A DNA stretch of 64,000 nt from Micromonospora_E sp048060115 (lineage in GTDB: Bacteria; Actinomycetota; Actinomycetes; Mycobacteriales; Micromonosporaceae), in contig NZ_JBHMIM010000037.1 of NCBI RefSeq assembly GCF_048060115.1, positions 1 through 64,000 of the forward strand, written 5' to 3'. The notes below the pieces were generated by a model. It had not been told where the DNA came from, made no database searches, and saw only the letters and a list, made by a program, of their open reading frames with translations. The first letter of the stretch is position 1; each line of letters begins with the position of its first letter. Shown here piece by piece: positions 1 through 8,893 of the stretch. The position numbers were made by a program, and so were the translations under genes.

Positions 1-2
1 CG

Positions 3-1010
3 CAACTCGCCTCGTGTCCGGTTCTCAACACGGACAGAACCTCTCAAGCCGGAACAACGCCGGGGCCGTGGGGCGCCACCATCACCGCCGACGACCTGAA
101 CGGCGACATCTATCCGCATCTGTACCGGGTGTCACCGACCAACGCAGACGAGGTGGCTGTCGGCCTGCGACATCTCCAGAACCTGGTGGATCCGGCGGAG
201 GCCAACGCATACCTGTTGACTGTCGGCGGTCAGAACGACACCTATGTCGCGACATTGAAGGACGCGTTCCGATCGACGTTCCAGGACGATTTCTCGACCC
301 GGACCCTCGATCCGAGCGAAACCGGTCACCACCAGGCGCTGGAAGGGTTGGCTGGTGACCTCTGCGCTCCCGGTCCACCCGTGGTCGCCTATTTCGCGGG
401 CCGGTCCAGCTCGCTACGGATCTTCCTCATGTCGCTGGCAGAGCAGTGCCCGCAGAATCACTCGGTGACCGTCCTCTCCGGCGACGACGCCAGTGCCCTG
501 GTCGGGCGCATCGCACCCGAGCAGACCACGGTGCCTGATGGAAAGGCGATCAGGTTCTTCTACACCGGGCTGACCCACCCGGAACAATGGGAGACGGAGC
601 CGGTGGAGCTGGGCAACCTCCGGGAGATCCTGACCGACAGGACGCGGTACGCGACCGCCGATCTCGCCGCCGGTGGAGCCATCATGGCCTACGACGCGGT
701 GACGGTGGCTGTTCGGGCCCTCTTCAACGTCGCACCGTTGAACAACGAGCTGGACAAGCTCGATTCGCTCCGAAACGGTTTCGCGCAGATCAACGACGAT
801 TCACCGTACTGCGGTGCGTCCGGTCCCATCGCGCTGGAGGCGAATCGACCTGAAGCGGCCGGAAACACTGTCAACAAGCCCATCCCCGTCATCGAGATCA
901 CCCTCGCCGGGATCGCGCAGGTCCAGATGCTGCTGTCCCCGGTGGAGCCGGAGAACGGCGGCGTCTCCTGGGACGGGAAGTGCGGGGATCAGCAGGGTGT
1001 GGAGAACTGA
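3..1010 (+). CDS. Type-I periplasmic-binding-like protein, 5' end outside window
   Basis: The reading frame is open back to the window edge, so the N-terminus is missing; the first internal start would be the GTG at 129. About 335 residues are visible. The early part reads ITADDLNGDIYPHLYRVSPT, followed by alternating hydrophobic strands (VVAYFAGRSS, VTVLSGDDASALVG) and a late segment GGAIMAYDAVTVAV. This resembles the Peripla_BP_6 / branched-chain amino-acid receptor fold, where an F/Y-R-x-x-P motif and an AYDA helix are typical. Such domains bind small ligands outside the membrane or act as sensors. No permease or ATPase gene follows; the next gene is a glycosyltransferase. The ligand and any signal peptide or fused N-terminal domain cannot be judged from this fragment. 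Confidence 0.6.
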   Translation, partial: QLASCPVLNTDRTSQAGTTPGPWGATITADDLNGDIYPHLYRVSPTNADEVAVGLRHLQNLVDPAEANAYLLTVGGQNDTYVATLKDAFRSTFQDDFSTRTLDPSETGHHQALEGLAGDLCAPGPPVVAYFAGRSSSLRIFLMSLAEQCPQNHSVTVLSGDDASALVGRIAPEQTTVPDGKAIRFFYTGLTHPEQWETEPVELGNLREILTDRTRYATADLAAGGAIMAYDAVTVAVRALFNVAPLNNELDKLDSLRNGFAQINDDSPYCGASGPIALEANRPEAAGNTVNKPIPVIEITLAGIAQVQMLLSPVEPENGGVSWDGKCGDQQGVEN

Positions 1011-1082
1011 CCGCTGGGGCGTCTGCGAGCCGTGACGCACGGTAGGGCCGTCCCGGCGACTGGCGCGGTAGGCTACCTGCCC

Positions 1083-2825
1083 GTGAGTCTTCTGCGCTGG
1101 CCTTCGCGAGCCCTCGACCGGGACGCGCCCGTCACTGTCGGTGGCGGTCCGACCGCGGCGGCGCCGGAACCGGGTTGGCGCGGGTGGTCGCGGCGCCACC
1201 AGCGCTGGTGGTATCCGCTCGTGGTGTTCGTGCTGCTGGCGCAGATGGCGTTCGCGATGGTGACCACCGCGGTCGCCCAGGCCCCGACCATCGACGAGCC
1301 GGTGTACGTGGGTGCGGCGGCGCTCTACTGGCAGGGCGGTGGCCTGCAGGCCAACCCGGAGCATCCACCGCTGGGCAAACTGATCATCGGGGCCGGCCTG
1401 GTGTTCGCCGAGCCACGCATCGATCCGCAGTTCCAGGGGAACCAGACCGATCTCGGCCGGCACGTGCTGTACGAAGCGGGAAACGACGCCGATCTGTTGT
1501 TGCTGCTGGCCCGGTTGCCGATGATCCTGCTGACCCTCGCGTTCGGGTTGGTGGTCTTCGCGTTCGCCCGCGACATCACCGGCCGGGCCGGTGCCCTGAT
1601 CGCTCTGGCGGTGTACGCGTTCACGCCCGACGTGATCGCGCACGGCTCGCTGGCCACCCTGGACGTGCCTACCGCCGGGTTCCTGCTGGCCTCGACCTGG
1701 CTGCTGTGGCGGGCCCGGCGGCGGCCGTGGGTCTACCTGCCGTTGGCCGGACTGGCGCTCGGCGCGGCGCTGGCCACCAAGATGAGCGCGCTGGCGGCGG
1801 TCCCGGTGTTGCTGCCGTTGGCCGCCTGGTCGGTCTGGCACGCCCGCCCGGCCTGGCCGACCCGGCCGTCGTCACCCCGGGTCCGGCGGTTCGTCGTCGC
1901 CGGTGTGGCCGCGACCGCGATGGGGCTGCTCGCGATCATGACCGTGTGGGTCAGCTACCTCGTCGTCGACGTGCGGCTGCAGACCGTGCCGCCTGGCTCG
2001 GTGGCGGCGATCGACGGGCTCCGTGGGACAGTGATCGATTGGCTGCCGTTTCCCGAGCCGTTCCGCGACGGTATGCGGATCCAGTTCGGTTTCGAGGACT
2101 GGGAATGGGGCGGGTACCTGTTCGGCGAGACGTACTCCGGCCACCGGTGGTATTACCTGCCGGCCGCGCTGCTGGTGAAGACCCCGCTCGGCGCGCTGGT
2201 GCTCTGGCTCGTCGGCGCGGTCGCGATGCTGGCGGTGCCCCGGCTGCGCCCGGCCGCCGCGTACCTGCTGCTGCCGGCGGGGGTGCTGCTGGCGGTGGCG
2301 ATGACCGGCTCCCGCGACCTGGGCGCGCGGTACGCGGTCTTCATCCCGGTGTTCCTGGCAGTGGCCGCTGCCGCCCTGACGGCCGTACGGTGGCCGGCCG
2401 GGCGCGTGCGGCCCGCCCGGATCGCGGCGGTGACCCTGGTCGCGCTGGTCGCGATCAGCTCGGTCCGCGCCTTCCCGTTCTATCTTCCGTACGCCAACGA
2501 GGCGTTCGGCGGCCCGGCCGGCACCTACCGCCACCTGCACGACTCGAATGTGGACTGGGGGCAGGATCTGGAGCGGTTGGCGGACCGGCTGCGCCAGCGG
2601 TACCCGGACGAGCAGGTGTGGCTGGCGTACAAGGGCGCCGGCGTGCCGGAGTACTACGGCATCGTGGCGGCCGACCCGCATGAGGTGCCACCGGCGCAGG
2701 TACGCGGCCTGCTGGTGGTGTCGAACACCTGGGTCGCCACGGCCGGCGGCGAGCTGCGCGAGCTGATCGACGGCAGCGAGCCGATCGACCAGGTCGGTCA
2801 CTCGATGACAATCTTCCGCCGTTGA
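1083..2825 (+). CDS. GT39/ArnT-like multi-pass membrane glycosyltransferase
   Basis: About 580 residues with roughly ten or more hydrophobic segments. Near the N-terminus is TIDEPVYVGAAALYW followed by NPEHPPLGKL; the acidic pair in the first extracytoplasmic loop and the HPPL motif are hallmarks of the PMT/ArnT-type GT-C transferases, which use a polyprenyl-phosphate sugar donor. Near the C-terminus SNVDWGQDLERL is a motif seen in many bacterial members. The acceptor is unknown. A GTG at 1032 extends the frame by 17 codons, but a TAGGCT box at 1069-1074 lies 8 nt before the GTG at 1083, the arrangement of a leaderless actinobacterial transcript, so 1083 is preferred. An in-frame open stretch continues for 56 codons after the TGA. 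Confidence 0.8.
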   Translation: MSLLRWPSRALDRDAPVTVGGGPTAAAPEPGWRGWSRRHQRWWYPLVVFVLLAQMAFAMVTTAVAQAPTIDEPVYVGAAALYWQGGGLQANPEHPPLGKLIIGAGLVFAEPRIDPQFQGNQTDLGRHVLYEAGNDADLLLLLARLPMILLTLAFGLVVFAFARDITGRAGALIALAVYAFTPDVIAHGSLATLDVPTAGFLLASTWLLWRARRRPWVYLPLAGLALGAALATKMSALAAVPVLLPLAAWSVWHARPAWPTRPSSPRVRRFVVAGVAATAMGLLAIMTVWVSYLVVDVRLQTVPPGSVAAIDGLRGTVIDWLPFPEPFRDGMRIQFGFEDWEWGGYLFGETYSGHRWYYLPAALLVKTPLGALVLWLVGAVAMLAVPRLRPAAAYLLLPAGVLLAVAMTGSRDLGARYAVFIPVFLAVAAAALTAVRWPAGRVRPARIAAVTLVALVAISSVRAFPFYLPYANEAFGGPAGTYRHLHDSNVDWGQDLERLADRLRQRYPDEQVWLAYKGAGVPEYYGIVAADPHEVPPAQVRGLLVVSNTWVATAGGELRELIDGSEPIDQVGHSMTIFRR

Positions 2826-2996
2826 CCGCTGCAGCCGGCCCGACACCAGCTCCAGATCGCGGATCTGCCGACTCGGCAGCGGCTGCGCCATGTGCAGCCG
2901 CCGTTCGGCGGCCGTGACCTGCTGATGGTCAACCTCCAGTACGGGGCGACCGAGCCGGTGCCGCCGTACACGGTGGTGCGCCCGACCACCCGCTGA
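2826..2996 (+). pseudogene. Possible coding remnant in frame after the glycosyltransferase stop
   Basis: Directly after the TGA at 2823-2825 the same frame stays open for 56 codons to the TGA at 2994-2996. It reads like protein (for example PPFGGRDLLMVNLQYGA and PPYTVVRPTTR) and has no start codon at its upstream end. It could be the decayed end of another gene or a former C-terminal extension of the GT39 protein. No family is recognised. Confidence 0.3.
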
Positions 2997-2997
2997 G

Positions 2998-3420
2998 TCA
3001 GGCGGTCGGGGGCAGGGCTGCGGCGATCCGGTCGGCGTACCGCTGGGCTTCGGCGGCGTCGGCGTAGCGGGTACGCGGCCAGAAGAAGCCGCGCAGCCCG
3101 TCGCCCTTGGTCCGGGGCACCACATGGGTGTGCAGGTGCGGCACCGACTGGGACACCCGATTGTTGATCGCCACGAAGGAACCGCCCGCGTCGAGTCCTG
3201 TCTCCACCGCCGCCGCCACCCGCTGCACCAGCGCGAAGTAGTCCGGCAGCGTGGTCGGCGGCAGGTCGGTCAGCGTGACCAGGTGTGGACGTGGCGAGAC
3301 CAGCACATGCCCACGGAACACCGGACGGGTGTCCAGGAACGCCACCCCGGCCGAGGATTCGGCGACCCGCCAGGCGGGGGCGTCACCGGTCACGATCCGG
3401 CAGAACACGCATCCGCTCAC
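2998..3420 (-). CDS. HIT family hydrolase
   Basis: A 140-residue protein with the histidine-triad motif HLHTHVVPR at about residues 95-103; the middle histidine of the triad is the nucleophile that attacks the alpha-phosphate of nucleotide substrates such as adenosine 5'-monophosphoramidate or dinucleoside polyphosphates. The N-terminus carries CVFC, the zinc-ligand pair of the Hint-like branch. Length is normal for the family. The gene starts with GTG; a TACCCT box at 3427-3432 lies 6 nt upstream, suggesting a leaderless message. It is convergent with the glycosyltransferase. Confidence 0.9.
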   Translation of the reverse strand: MSGCVFCRIVTGDAPAWRVAESSAGVAFLDTRPVFRGHVLVSPRPHLVTLTDLPPTTLPDYFALVQRVAAAVETGLDAGGSFVAINNRVSQSVPHLHTHVVPRTKGDGLRGFFWPRTRYADAAEAQRYADRIAAALPPTA

Positions 3421-3438
3421 CGTCGCAGGGTAGCCCGG

Positions 3439-4026
3439 CTACTGCTCGACGAGCAGGCTCCACCGTACGTCCGGGCCGGTCTCGACCCGGACGCTGGTCG
3501 GCCCGCCGAGATGGTCCTGATCGAGATTGCGGGTCAGATACACCTCATCGGTGGGGCATTCGAGGTCGAACCGCGGCCCCGGCTCCAGGATGAGCGCCAG
3601 GTCGCCGGGGCCGTCGTCGGCGATGCAATCGAGGGTGATCCACAGCCTGCCGGGGTGCAACTCGACGGTGTCGACCGCCGCCGGCCCACGGGTGGCGGTG
3701 ACCGCGACCACCGGCTCGTTGCTGGTGGCCGGGTCCGGCAGCGCCGCCAGCGTCGGTGCCGGGCTCGCCTGCGCCGGTGGCTGGTCGGTCGGTGCCGGTG
3801 CCGGTGCCGTCGGCCCGGCCGGCGGGGCGTCGGCCGGCCCGGCCGTGCAGCCGGTGAGCGCCACCGCGCAGCCGACCACCAGCAGGCCGACCGCCGGCGC
3901 GGTGGTCGAGCCCGGTGCGCGGCGGCGGTCACCGCGCTCACCGGTACGCCTGGCGGGTAGCGACGTCCGTAGCCACCCACAGAGGATCATGGAACTGACG
4001 AAGAGTGCCATCGCGCCGATCGTCAT
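3439..4026 (-). CDS. Putative lipoprotein/membrane protein, function unknown
   Basis: About 195 residues from the ATG at 4026; the frame stays open upstream to 4104. The N-terminus (MTIGAMALFVSSMILCGWL) is hydrophobic. After a basic linker comes a second hydrophobic stretch ending in VALTGCTAG, which looks like a lipobox (LTGC), then a Pro/Ala/Thr-rich linker of about 40 residues and a globular C-terminal part with two or three cysteines. A start just before the second hydrophobic segment would make it a plain lipoprotein. No family is recognised. It diverges from the gene at 4167. Confidence 0.55.
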   Translation of the reverse strand: MTIGAMALFVSSMILCGWLRTSLPARRTGERGDRRRAPGSTTAPAVGLLVVGCAVALTGCTAGPADAPPAGPTAPAPAPTDQPPAQASPAPTLAALPDPATSNEPVVAVTATRGPAAVDTVELHPGRLWITLDCIADDGPGDLALILEPGPRFDLECPTDEVYLTRNLDQDHLGGPTSVRVETGPDVRWSLLVEQ

Positions 4027-4166
4027 GGTGACCGTCCCCAGGTGTCGGTGTCCGTGATTGGACAAGCAACGTACCGCAGTTGTCCCAGGTGTCGGCAGCC
4101 CCACAGGGGACGTTCGGTTTGAACACGGTCGCTACCGTGATTGACCTACCTGAGAGAAGGGACGAG

Positions 4167-4736
4167 ATGTCCTTGCTGGACCAGGTGTCGACGATTCTCG
4201 CGGTCGCCGTCGGTGGAGTGCTGACCTACGTCGGCACAGGGCTGACCGAGCGTAACCGGTGGCGTCGAGAGCTCTCCGTGCGCTGGGACGAGCGTCGACT
4301 GGCCGCCTACGTCGATTTCGCCGCCACCGCGAAGCACATCGCGCTGCTCACCTCACGCGTACTGGCCAGCCGGGGAGTGGTCACCGCGATCAGCCCGATC
4401 GGCCGCGACGAAGGCTTGGCCCTGCTCGGGCAGGCCGAGTCCGACCGGTCGGTGCGCTTCGAGTCGATTCTGCTGCTGGCCGACGAGCCGACGATCGCCG
4501 CCGCGCAGGCGTTGACCGAGACGCTGTGGCGGCTGGAAGGGTTCGCCGCAGGCGAGGAACCGGTCGACGAGCAGACCTGGCGCGACGGCTTCGCCGACTA
4601 CCGTCGCGCCCGCGCCGAGTTCTATCAGCAGGCCCGCGCCGACATGGGGGTCTGCTCGGCGCGGATCCCGCTGACGGCGGTCGCTGCGCCGGGCGCCCGG
4701 CCACCGGGCTCGTTGGCCGCCACCGGCACCGACTGA
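4167..4736 (+). CDS. Small membrane-anchored hypothetical protein
   Basis: 189 residues. The frame is open from 4080, but the ATG at 4167 is preceded by a purine-rich AGAGAAGGGA and begins with a membrane-anchor-like segment (VSTILAVAVGGVLTYVGTGL), so it is taken as the start. The remainder is a charged helical domain (TERNRWRRELSVRWDERRLA) of a type common in actinomycetes and without known function. The 3' end runs into the broken endonuclease V gene on the other strand. Confidence 0.65.
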   Translation: MSLLDQVSTILAVAVGGVLTYVGTGLTERNRWRRELSVRWDERRLAAYVDFAATAKHIALLTSRVLASRGVVTAISPIGRDEGLALLGQAESDRSVRFESILLLADEPTIAAAQALTETLWRLEGFAAGEEPVDEQTWRDGFADYRRARAEFYQQARADMGVCSARIPLTAVAAPGARPPGSLAATGTD

Positions 4737-4744
4737 CATACCGG

Positions 4745-5026
4745 CTGGCCGGCTGCGGTGACATACCCCGGTCGGGTCGAACCGCCCCGGTGCACCGCCA
4801 CGGCGCGCGCCGCCGACTGGAAGCTGGTCCTGGCGACACCGACGACCGCAGTGCCCAGTGCGTCGTGGACGTGTCGGCCCAGACCCGGCCGCCCGTGCGG
4901 ATCCAGGTCGACGTAGCCGTCGACGACCAGCACGTCGAGCGGTGTGGCGGCCACCACGAGCGCCGCGCGGGCACCACCGTCGGGCGGATAGTGCACGTCG
5001 ACCGCCCCGTACCGTCGCTGCCGCAT
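4745..5026 (-). pseudogene. Endonuclease V (nfi) remnant with internal deletion
   Basis: Reading from an ATG at 5026: RYGAVDVHYPPDGGARAALV matches the N-terminal strand of endonuclease V that carries the first catalytic Asp. It passes straight into LDVLVVDGYVDLDPHGRPGL and TAVVGVARTSF, the VDG and GVAK region. The family has roughly 45-50 residues between these blocks, including the PYxPG...E motif with the catalytic Glu; they are absent here. After VTAAG the frame runs into unrelated sequence that overlaps the neighbouring gene, so the C-terminal His region is also lost. Endonuclease V cleaves DNA beside deoxyinosine. This copy lacks essential residues and is almost certainly dead. Confidence 0.65.
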
Positions 5027-5084
5027 CGCGCCATTGTGCCGGCCGGCACCCGAACGGTTGACCACCGAGGGCAGACTGTCCGCT

Positions 5085-8000
5085 GTGACCGAACGTGGAC
5101 CCAGCGTCGATCTTCGCGTGGACGGGCGCGAGCTGCTCGCCCAGGGACGGTACGCCGAAGCGCTCGCCGCAGCCTCGACGCCCTCGCCCACCGCCCAGGA
5201 CTATCCGGCGGCCCGGTTGCTCGGTCTGCGTACCCTGCTGGAGCAGGCCCGCTTCGGCGACCTCGCCGACTGGCTCGCGGTCACCGACCCGGTTGCGTTC
5301 GCCGCGCCCGGGATCGGCGCGGAGCTCACCTGCTGGCGCGCGTACGCGGGGATGCGCACCCTGACCGGCGACGACCCGGCCGGTACGGCGGACCGTCTAC
5401 TTGTCGGACTGCCTGCCGACACCGAGGTGGACCCGGCGGCGGAGCAGGTCGTCGCCGCCGACCTCGCCGCCCGGGTGATCCGGCTGCGGGTCGTCTACGC
5501 CGAGTCGCCGGTCACCGCGCTGCCCGCCGCCGCCGACGCGTTCGCCGGGGTCGCCACCGCGTACCGGCGGCTCGGCCGGCACCACGATTCCTGGCAGGCG
5601 ACCTTGGCACAGGCCGCCGCGCTGCGGGCGATCGCCTACCAGCCGACCGGCCCGGTGCTGCACCTGCTCGACGGCCTCGTCGCGCGGACCGGCGCGGCCG
5701 GTGACCGGCTCGCCCAGGCCGAGGCCCGCATCGCCCGGTTGGAGCTGACCACCACCGAGCTGCTGGCCACCCCGGGTGCGGTCGACCTCACCGCCGCGAT
5801 CGCCGAGACCGAAACGATCGAGCGGTTGCTCGTCGACGGCGGTCATGTCTGTCCCGCTGCCCGCGCCGGCTGGCCGCTCACCTCGGCGCTGCTGCGGCAC
5901 GGTGCCGAGCCGGCCGTCGAGCTGGCCCGACAGTGCGCCGAGCAGTTCGCCGAAGCCGGGGCCGACCATATGGCGCACGAGGTGTGGTGGGCCCTGCACC
6001 AGTGGCACGCCTGGCGTGGTGAAACCGCCGAGCAGCGGGCCGCGGCGGAGCACGCCGGGCGGACCGGCGCCGGTCAGAGCTGGCAGACGTTCGACCTGAT
6101 CGACACCGTCGGCACCGCCGATGGACTGTTCCGTGCCGGGCAGGACGGCAAGGCCCGCGGTCTGGTTGCCGACGCGCTGCGGCGTGCGCCGCACCGCGCC
6201 GCCCGCACGGCGCTGCGGGTGATGCTGGCCGCCAACCTGTCGTCGGTCGGCCGCGACGTCGACGCCCGGGCGACGCTCGACGCGGCCCGCGCCGACCTGG
6301 CGCAGGTCGGACCGACTTCGCTGAGCGCCCAGGTGTCGGCCCAACTCGCCGCCCTGTCCGCCGGCACCGACCCGGCCGCCGCGCTGCGCCGGTGCGGCGA
6401 AGCCGTCGAGTCGGCGTCGGCGCTGGCGGACCACGCCGAAGCCGGCCGGCTGCTGGCGCAGCGGCTGCTGCTGCGGGCCCAGCTCCGGTACGCCGCCGGC
6501 CTGCGCCCGGTCGTCGACACCGACGGCGAGGACGACTTCGCCGCCGCGATCGCCGAGGTCGAACCGTTGACGACGATCGAGGGCCGGCGGGCGCTCGCCG
6601 CCGCGCATCAGATCCGTGGCCAGGTGGCGTTCCTCGACGACGACCCGCCGACCTGGTCGCGGCACTTCGCCGCCGCCAAGGGTGTCGCCCGCGCCTACCA
6701 GTTGCGCCCCGAACTCGGCCTCACCCTGGCGTACGAGGCGATGACCGGGTTCGTTCTCGCCCGCCGGTTGCGCGATCCGGCGGCGTTCGACGAGGTTTCC
6801 GCCGTTCTGCGCGAGGCGCACCGGGCGTTTCGCGAGGCCGACCTGAACGCGGTGGCCTGGCGGGCCCGCTGGCTGGCCGCCGACGCGCAGATGGAAGCGG
6901 CCGAGCACGATGCGGACCCGGACCGGGCGGCGCGGCGGCTCGCCGAGGCGGCGGCCGGATTCGAGGAGACCGTCTGGGAGATCGACGTGCTGCGGGGGGC
7001 CGCGGCCGGGACGGACCCCACCAACCCGTTGGAGGACCAACTCACCCGGATCGGTTTCGGCGTCGACAAACAGCAGGTCTACCGGGCCGGATTCAAACTC
7101 GCCGTCGACCACCTCGCGGACGCGGCGCTGGCGTCACGGTGGCTGGAGCGGATGAAGGGCCGGGCGTTGCTCGACGCCCTCGCGGCGGCGGCCGTGGCAC
7201 CCCAGCCCGGCACCGACCACCGGCTGCTCGCCGCCGAGCGTGAGCTGCACGCCGAGACCCGCCAGGCCACCCGGTACGCCCAGCTGGCCGAGCTGCATCG
7301 CCGGTTGGACCAGCTACTCGACCAACTGGCCGCCGATCCGGCGACCGCCGGGTACGCTGCGCTGCGCCGCAGCCAGCCACCGGACTGGCCGCAGGTCCGG
7401 GCCGCGTTGGCCGCCGAGTGGGCGCAGCCGTCGGGGCGTCGGCTCGTCGTCGCGCAGTACCACTGCCCGGCGGACGGGCCGGCGATGCTGATCGGGTCGG
7501 CCGCCGACTGGGAGACGCCCCGGCTGGTCCGGCTCGACGTGGACCTGCCGGCGCTGACCGACTTCGCCGCCGGCGTGTTCCGTACCTCCGGCGGGGTGCG
7601 GATGCTGTTGCAGGACAGCCCGGACGGCGGGTACGCCGACTGGGCCCGGTTCGCCGGGCTGGTTGCGCCGCTGACCGACTGGGCCGGACCGGACGATGTG
7701 GTCTACCTGGTGCCGCACGGAGTCCTGCACGATCTGCCGTTGCACAGCCTGCCGGTCGACGGCCGGCCCGGCGGGTTGCCGCTGGGGCACCGCAACCCGG
7801 TCTGCTACACGCCGAGCCTGTCGGTGCTGCTGCACACCCTGGGCCGGCCGGGTCGGCGTGCGACGGCGCTGCCGGCCCCGGCCCCGCCGGTCGTCGCGCC
7901 GGCCCCGGGGCGGCATGCGGTGATCTTCGGCGATCCGGGCGGTGACCTGCCGTGGGCGTCGGCCGAGGCGACGGCCGTCGCCGAGACGTTGGGCATCGGC

Positions 8001-8477
8001 GACGTCGTCGGTGCCGGGGCGGTGACCCGCGACGCCGTGCTGGCCGCGCTGCGCGACGCCGCCACCGTCCACTTCGCCGGTCACGCCCGGGCGTCACTCA
8101 CCGATGGACTCACCGCCGGGGTCGCCCTCGCCGGCGGGGAGGTGCTGACCGCGGCACAGGTGCTGGCCGCCCCGGTCGGCGCGGACCTGGTGGTGCTCAG
8201 CGGATGTGAGACCGGGGTCAGCCAGCGGCGGCCCGGTGACGAACTGCTCGGTCTGGTCCGGGCGCTGCTGCACGGCGGGGCCCGGGCACTGGTGACCAGT
8301 CAGTGGCGGGTCGGCGACCACTCGGCGCAGCAACTGCTCACCGCGTTCCACCGGCACGACCGGACCTGCCATCGGGCGGACGCGATGCGTCAGGCGATGA
8401 TGGACACCGCGGCGCTGCCGGAGCGGGCACATTTCTACCACTGGGCCGGGTTCGTACTCACCGGCGACTGGAGGTGA
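5085..8477 (+). CDS. Large TPR-repeat protein with C-terminal CHAT protease domain
   Basis: About 1130 residues. The first 700 or so are helical, Ala/Leu/Arg-rich repeats of TPR type. The C-terminal 300 residues are a CHAT domain, a caspase-like cysteine-protease fold: DVVYLVPHGVLHDLPLHSLP, then VHFAGHA with the catalytic His at about residue 1000, and VVLSGCETG with the catalytic Cys at about residue 1041. Both catalytic residues are present, so it should be active. CHAT proteins with TPR or other sensor arms are linked to signalling, programmed death and some anti-phage systems; the role here is unknown. The GTG at 5085 is chosen over one at 5034 because a near -10 box (CAGACT) lies 7 nt upstream of it. 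Confidence 0.85.
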   Translation: MTERGPSVDLRVDGRELLAQGRYAEALAAASTPSPTAQDYPAARLLGLRTLLEQARFGDLADWLAVTDPVAFAAPGIGAELTCWRAYAGMRTLTGDDPAGTADRLLVGLPADTEVDPAAEQVVAADLAARVIRLRVVYAESPVTALPAAADAFAGVATAYRRLGRHHDSWQATLAQAAALRAIAYQPTGPVLHLLDGLVARTGAAGDRLAQAEARIARLELTTTELLATPGAVDLTAAIAETETIERLLVDGGHVCPAARAGWPLTSALLRHGAEPAVELARQCAEQFAEAGADHMAHEVWWALHQWHAWRGETAEQRAAAEHAGRTGAGQSWQTFDLIDTVGTADGLFRAGQDGKARGLVADALRRAPHRAARTALRVMLAANLSSVGRDVDARATLDAARADLAQVGPTSLSAQVSAQLAALSAGTDPAAALRRCGEAVESASALADHAEAGRLLAQRLLLRAQLRYAAGLRPVVDTDGEDDFAAAIAEVEPLTTIEGRRALAAAHQIRGQVAFLDDDPPTWSRHFAAAKGVARAYQLRPELGLTLAYEAMTGFVLARRLRDPAAFDEVSAVLREAHRAFREADLNAVAWRARWLAADAQMEAAEHDADPDRAARRLAEAAAGFEETVWEIDVLRGAAAGTDPTNPLEDQLTRIGFGVDKQQVYRAGFKLAVDHLADAALASRWLERMKGRALLDALAAAAVAPQPGTDHRLLAAERELHAETRQATRYAQLAELHRRLDQLLDQLAADPATAGYAALRRSQPPDWPQVRAALAAEWAQPSGRRLVVAQYHCPADGPAMLIGSAADWETPRLVRLDVDLPALTDFAAGVFRTSGGVRMLLQDSPDGGYADWARFAGLVAPLTDWAGPDDVVYLVPHGVLHDLPLHSLPVDGRPGGLPLGHRNPVCYTPSLSVLLHTLGRPGRRATALPAPAPPVVAPAPGRHAVIFGDPGGDLPWASAEATAVAETLGIGDVVGAGAVTRDAVLAALRDAATVHFAGHARASLTDGLTAGVALAGGEVLTAAQVLAAPVGADLVVLSGCETGVSQRRPGDELLGLVRALLHGGARALVTSQWRVGDHSAQQLLTAFHRHDRTCHRADAMRQAMMDTAALPERAHFYHWAGFVLTGDWR

Positions 8478-8518
8478 CCAGGTGGACGAGTGGCTCGACG
8501 TGCGGCACCGCCGGTTCG

Positions 8519-8893
8519 ATGGCCGTGACGCTGGACGCCGACGACGACGCGTTGGCCGAGCGGGGGACGCTACCCGGCGACCCGGTGTCACCCGGATCCG
8601 GACCTCCGTCGATCGACCAGGAGCTGCCCCCGCGCGGGCAGGTCGTCCTCGACGAGGCGTTGCGGGCGCTGCTGCGGGAGAACCGGCTGTCGCTGGGGCG
8701 CGGCGAGCCGATCGTGGCATCATCGATGGATGTCGAGCCACACCAGCCGGTGGTCGGAGGTGGGGAAGCCACCCGGCAGCGTCGGGTCGTAGTCACCGAC
8801 CAGCCGGAACAGCGGATCGCCCGGCACCGGCCAGAACACCCCCGCACCGCGTACCGGCAGCCCTCGGCGGGGCAGCAGGTAGTCGACCCGTAG
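8519..8893 (+). CDS. Possible small acidic ORF downstream of the CHAT gene
   Basis: The first half looks like real protein (MAVTLDADDDALAERG, then VVLDEALRALLRENRLSLG). The second half lies antisense to the secreted nuclease gene and looks like a shadow. In another frame, a GTG at 8482 just after the CHAT stop begins VDEWLDVRHRRFDG and then degenerates into an Arg-rich frame. One frameshift between 8520 and 8530 would join the two into a single small protein translated with the CHAT gene. Its real extent is uncertain. Confidence 0.3.
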   Translation: MAVTLDADDDALAERGTLPGDPVSPGSGPPSIDQELPPRGQVVLDEALRALLRENRLSLGRGEPIVASSMDVEPHQPVVGGGEATRQRRVVVTDQPEQRIARHRPEHPRTAYRQPSAGQQVVDP

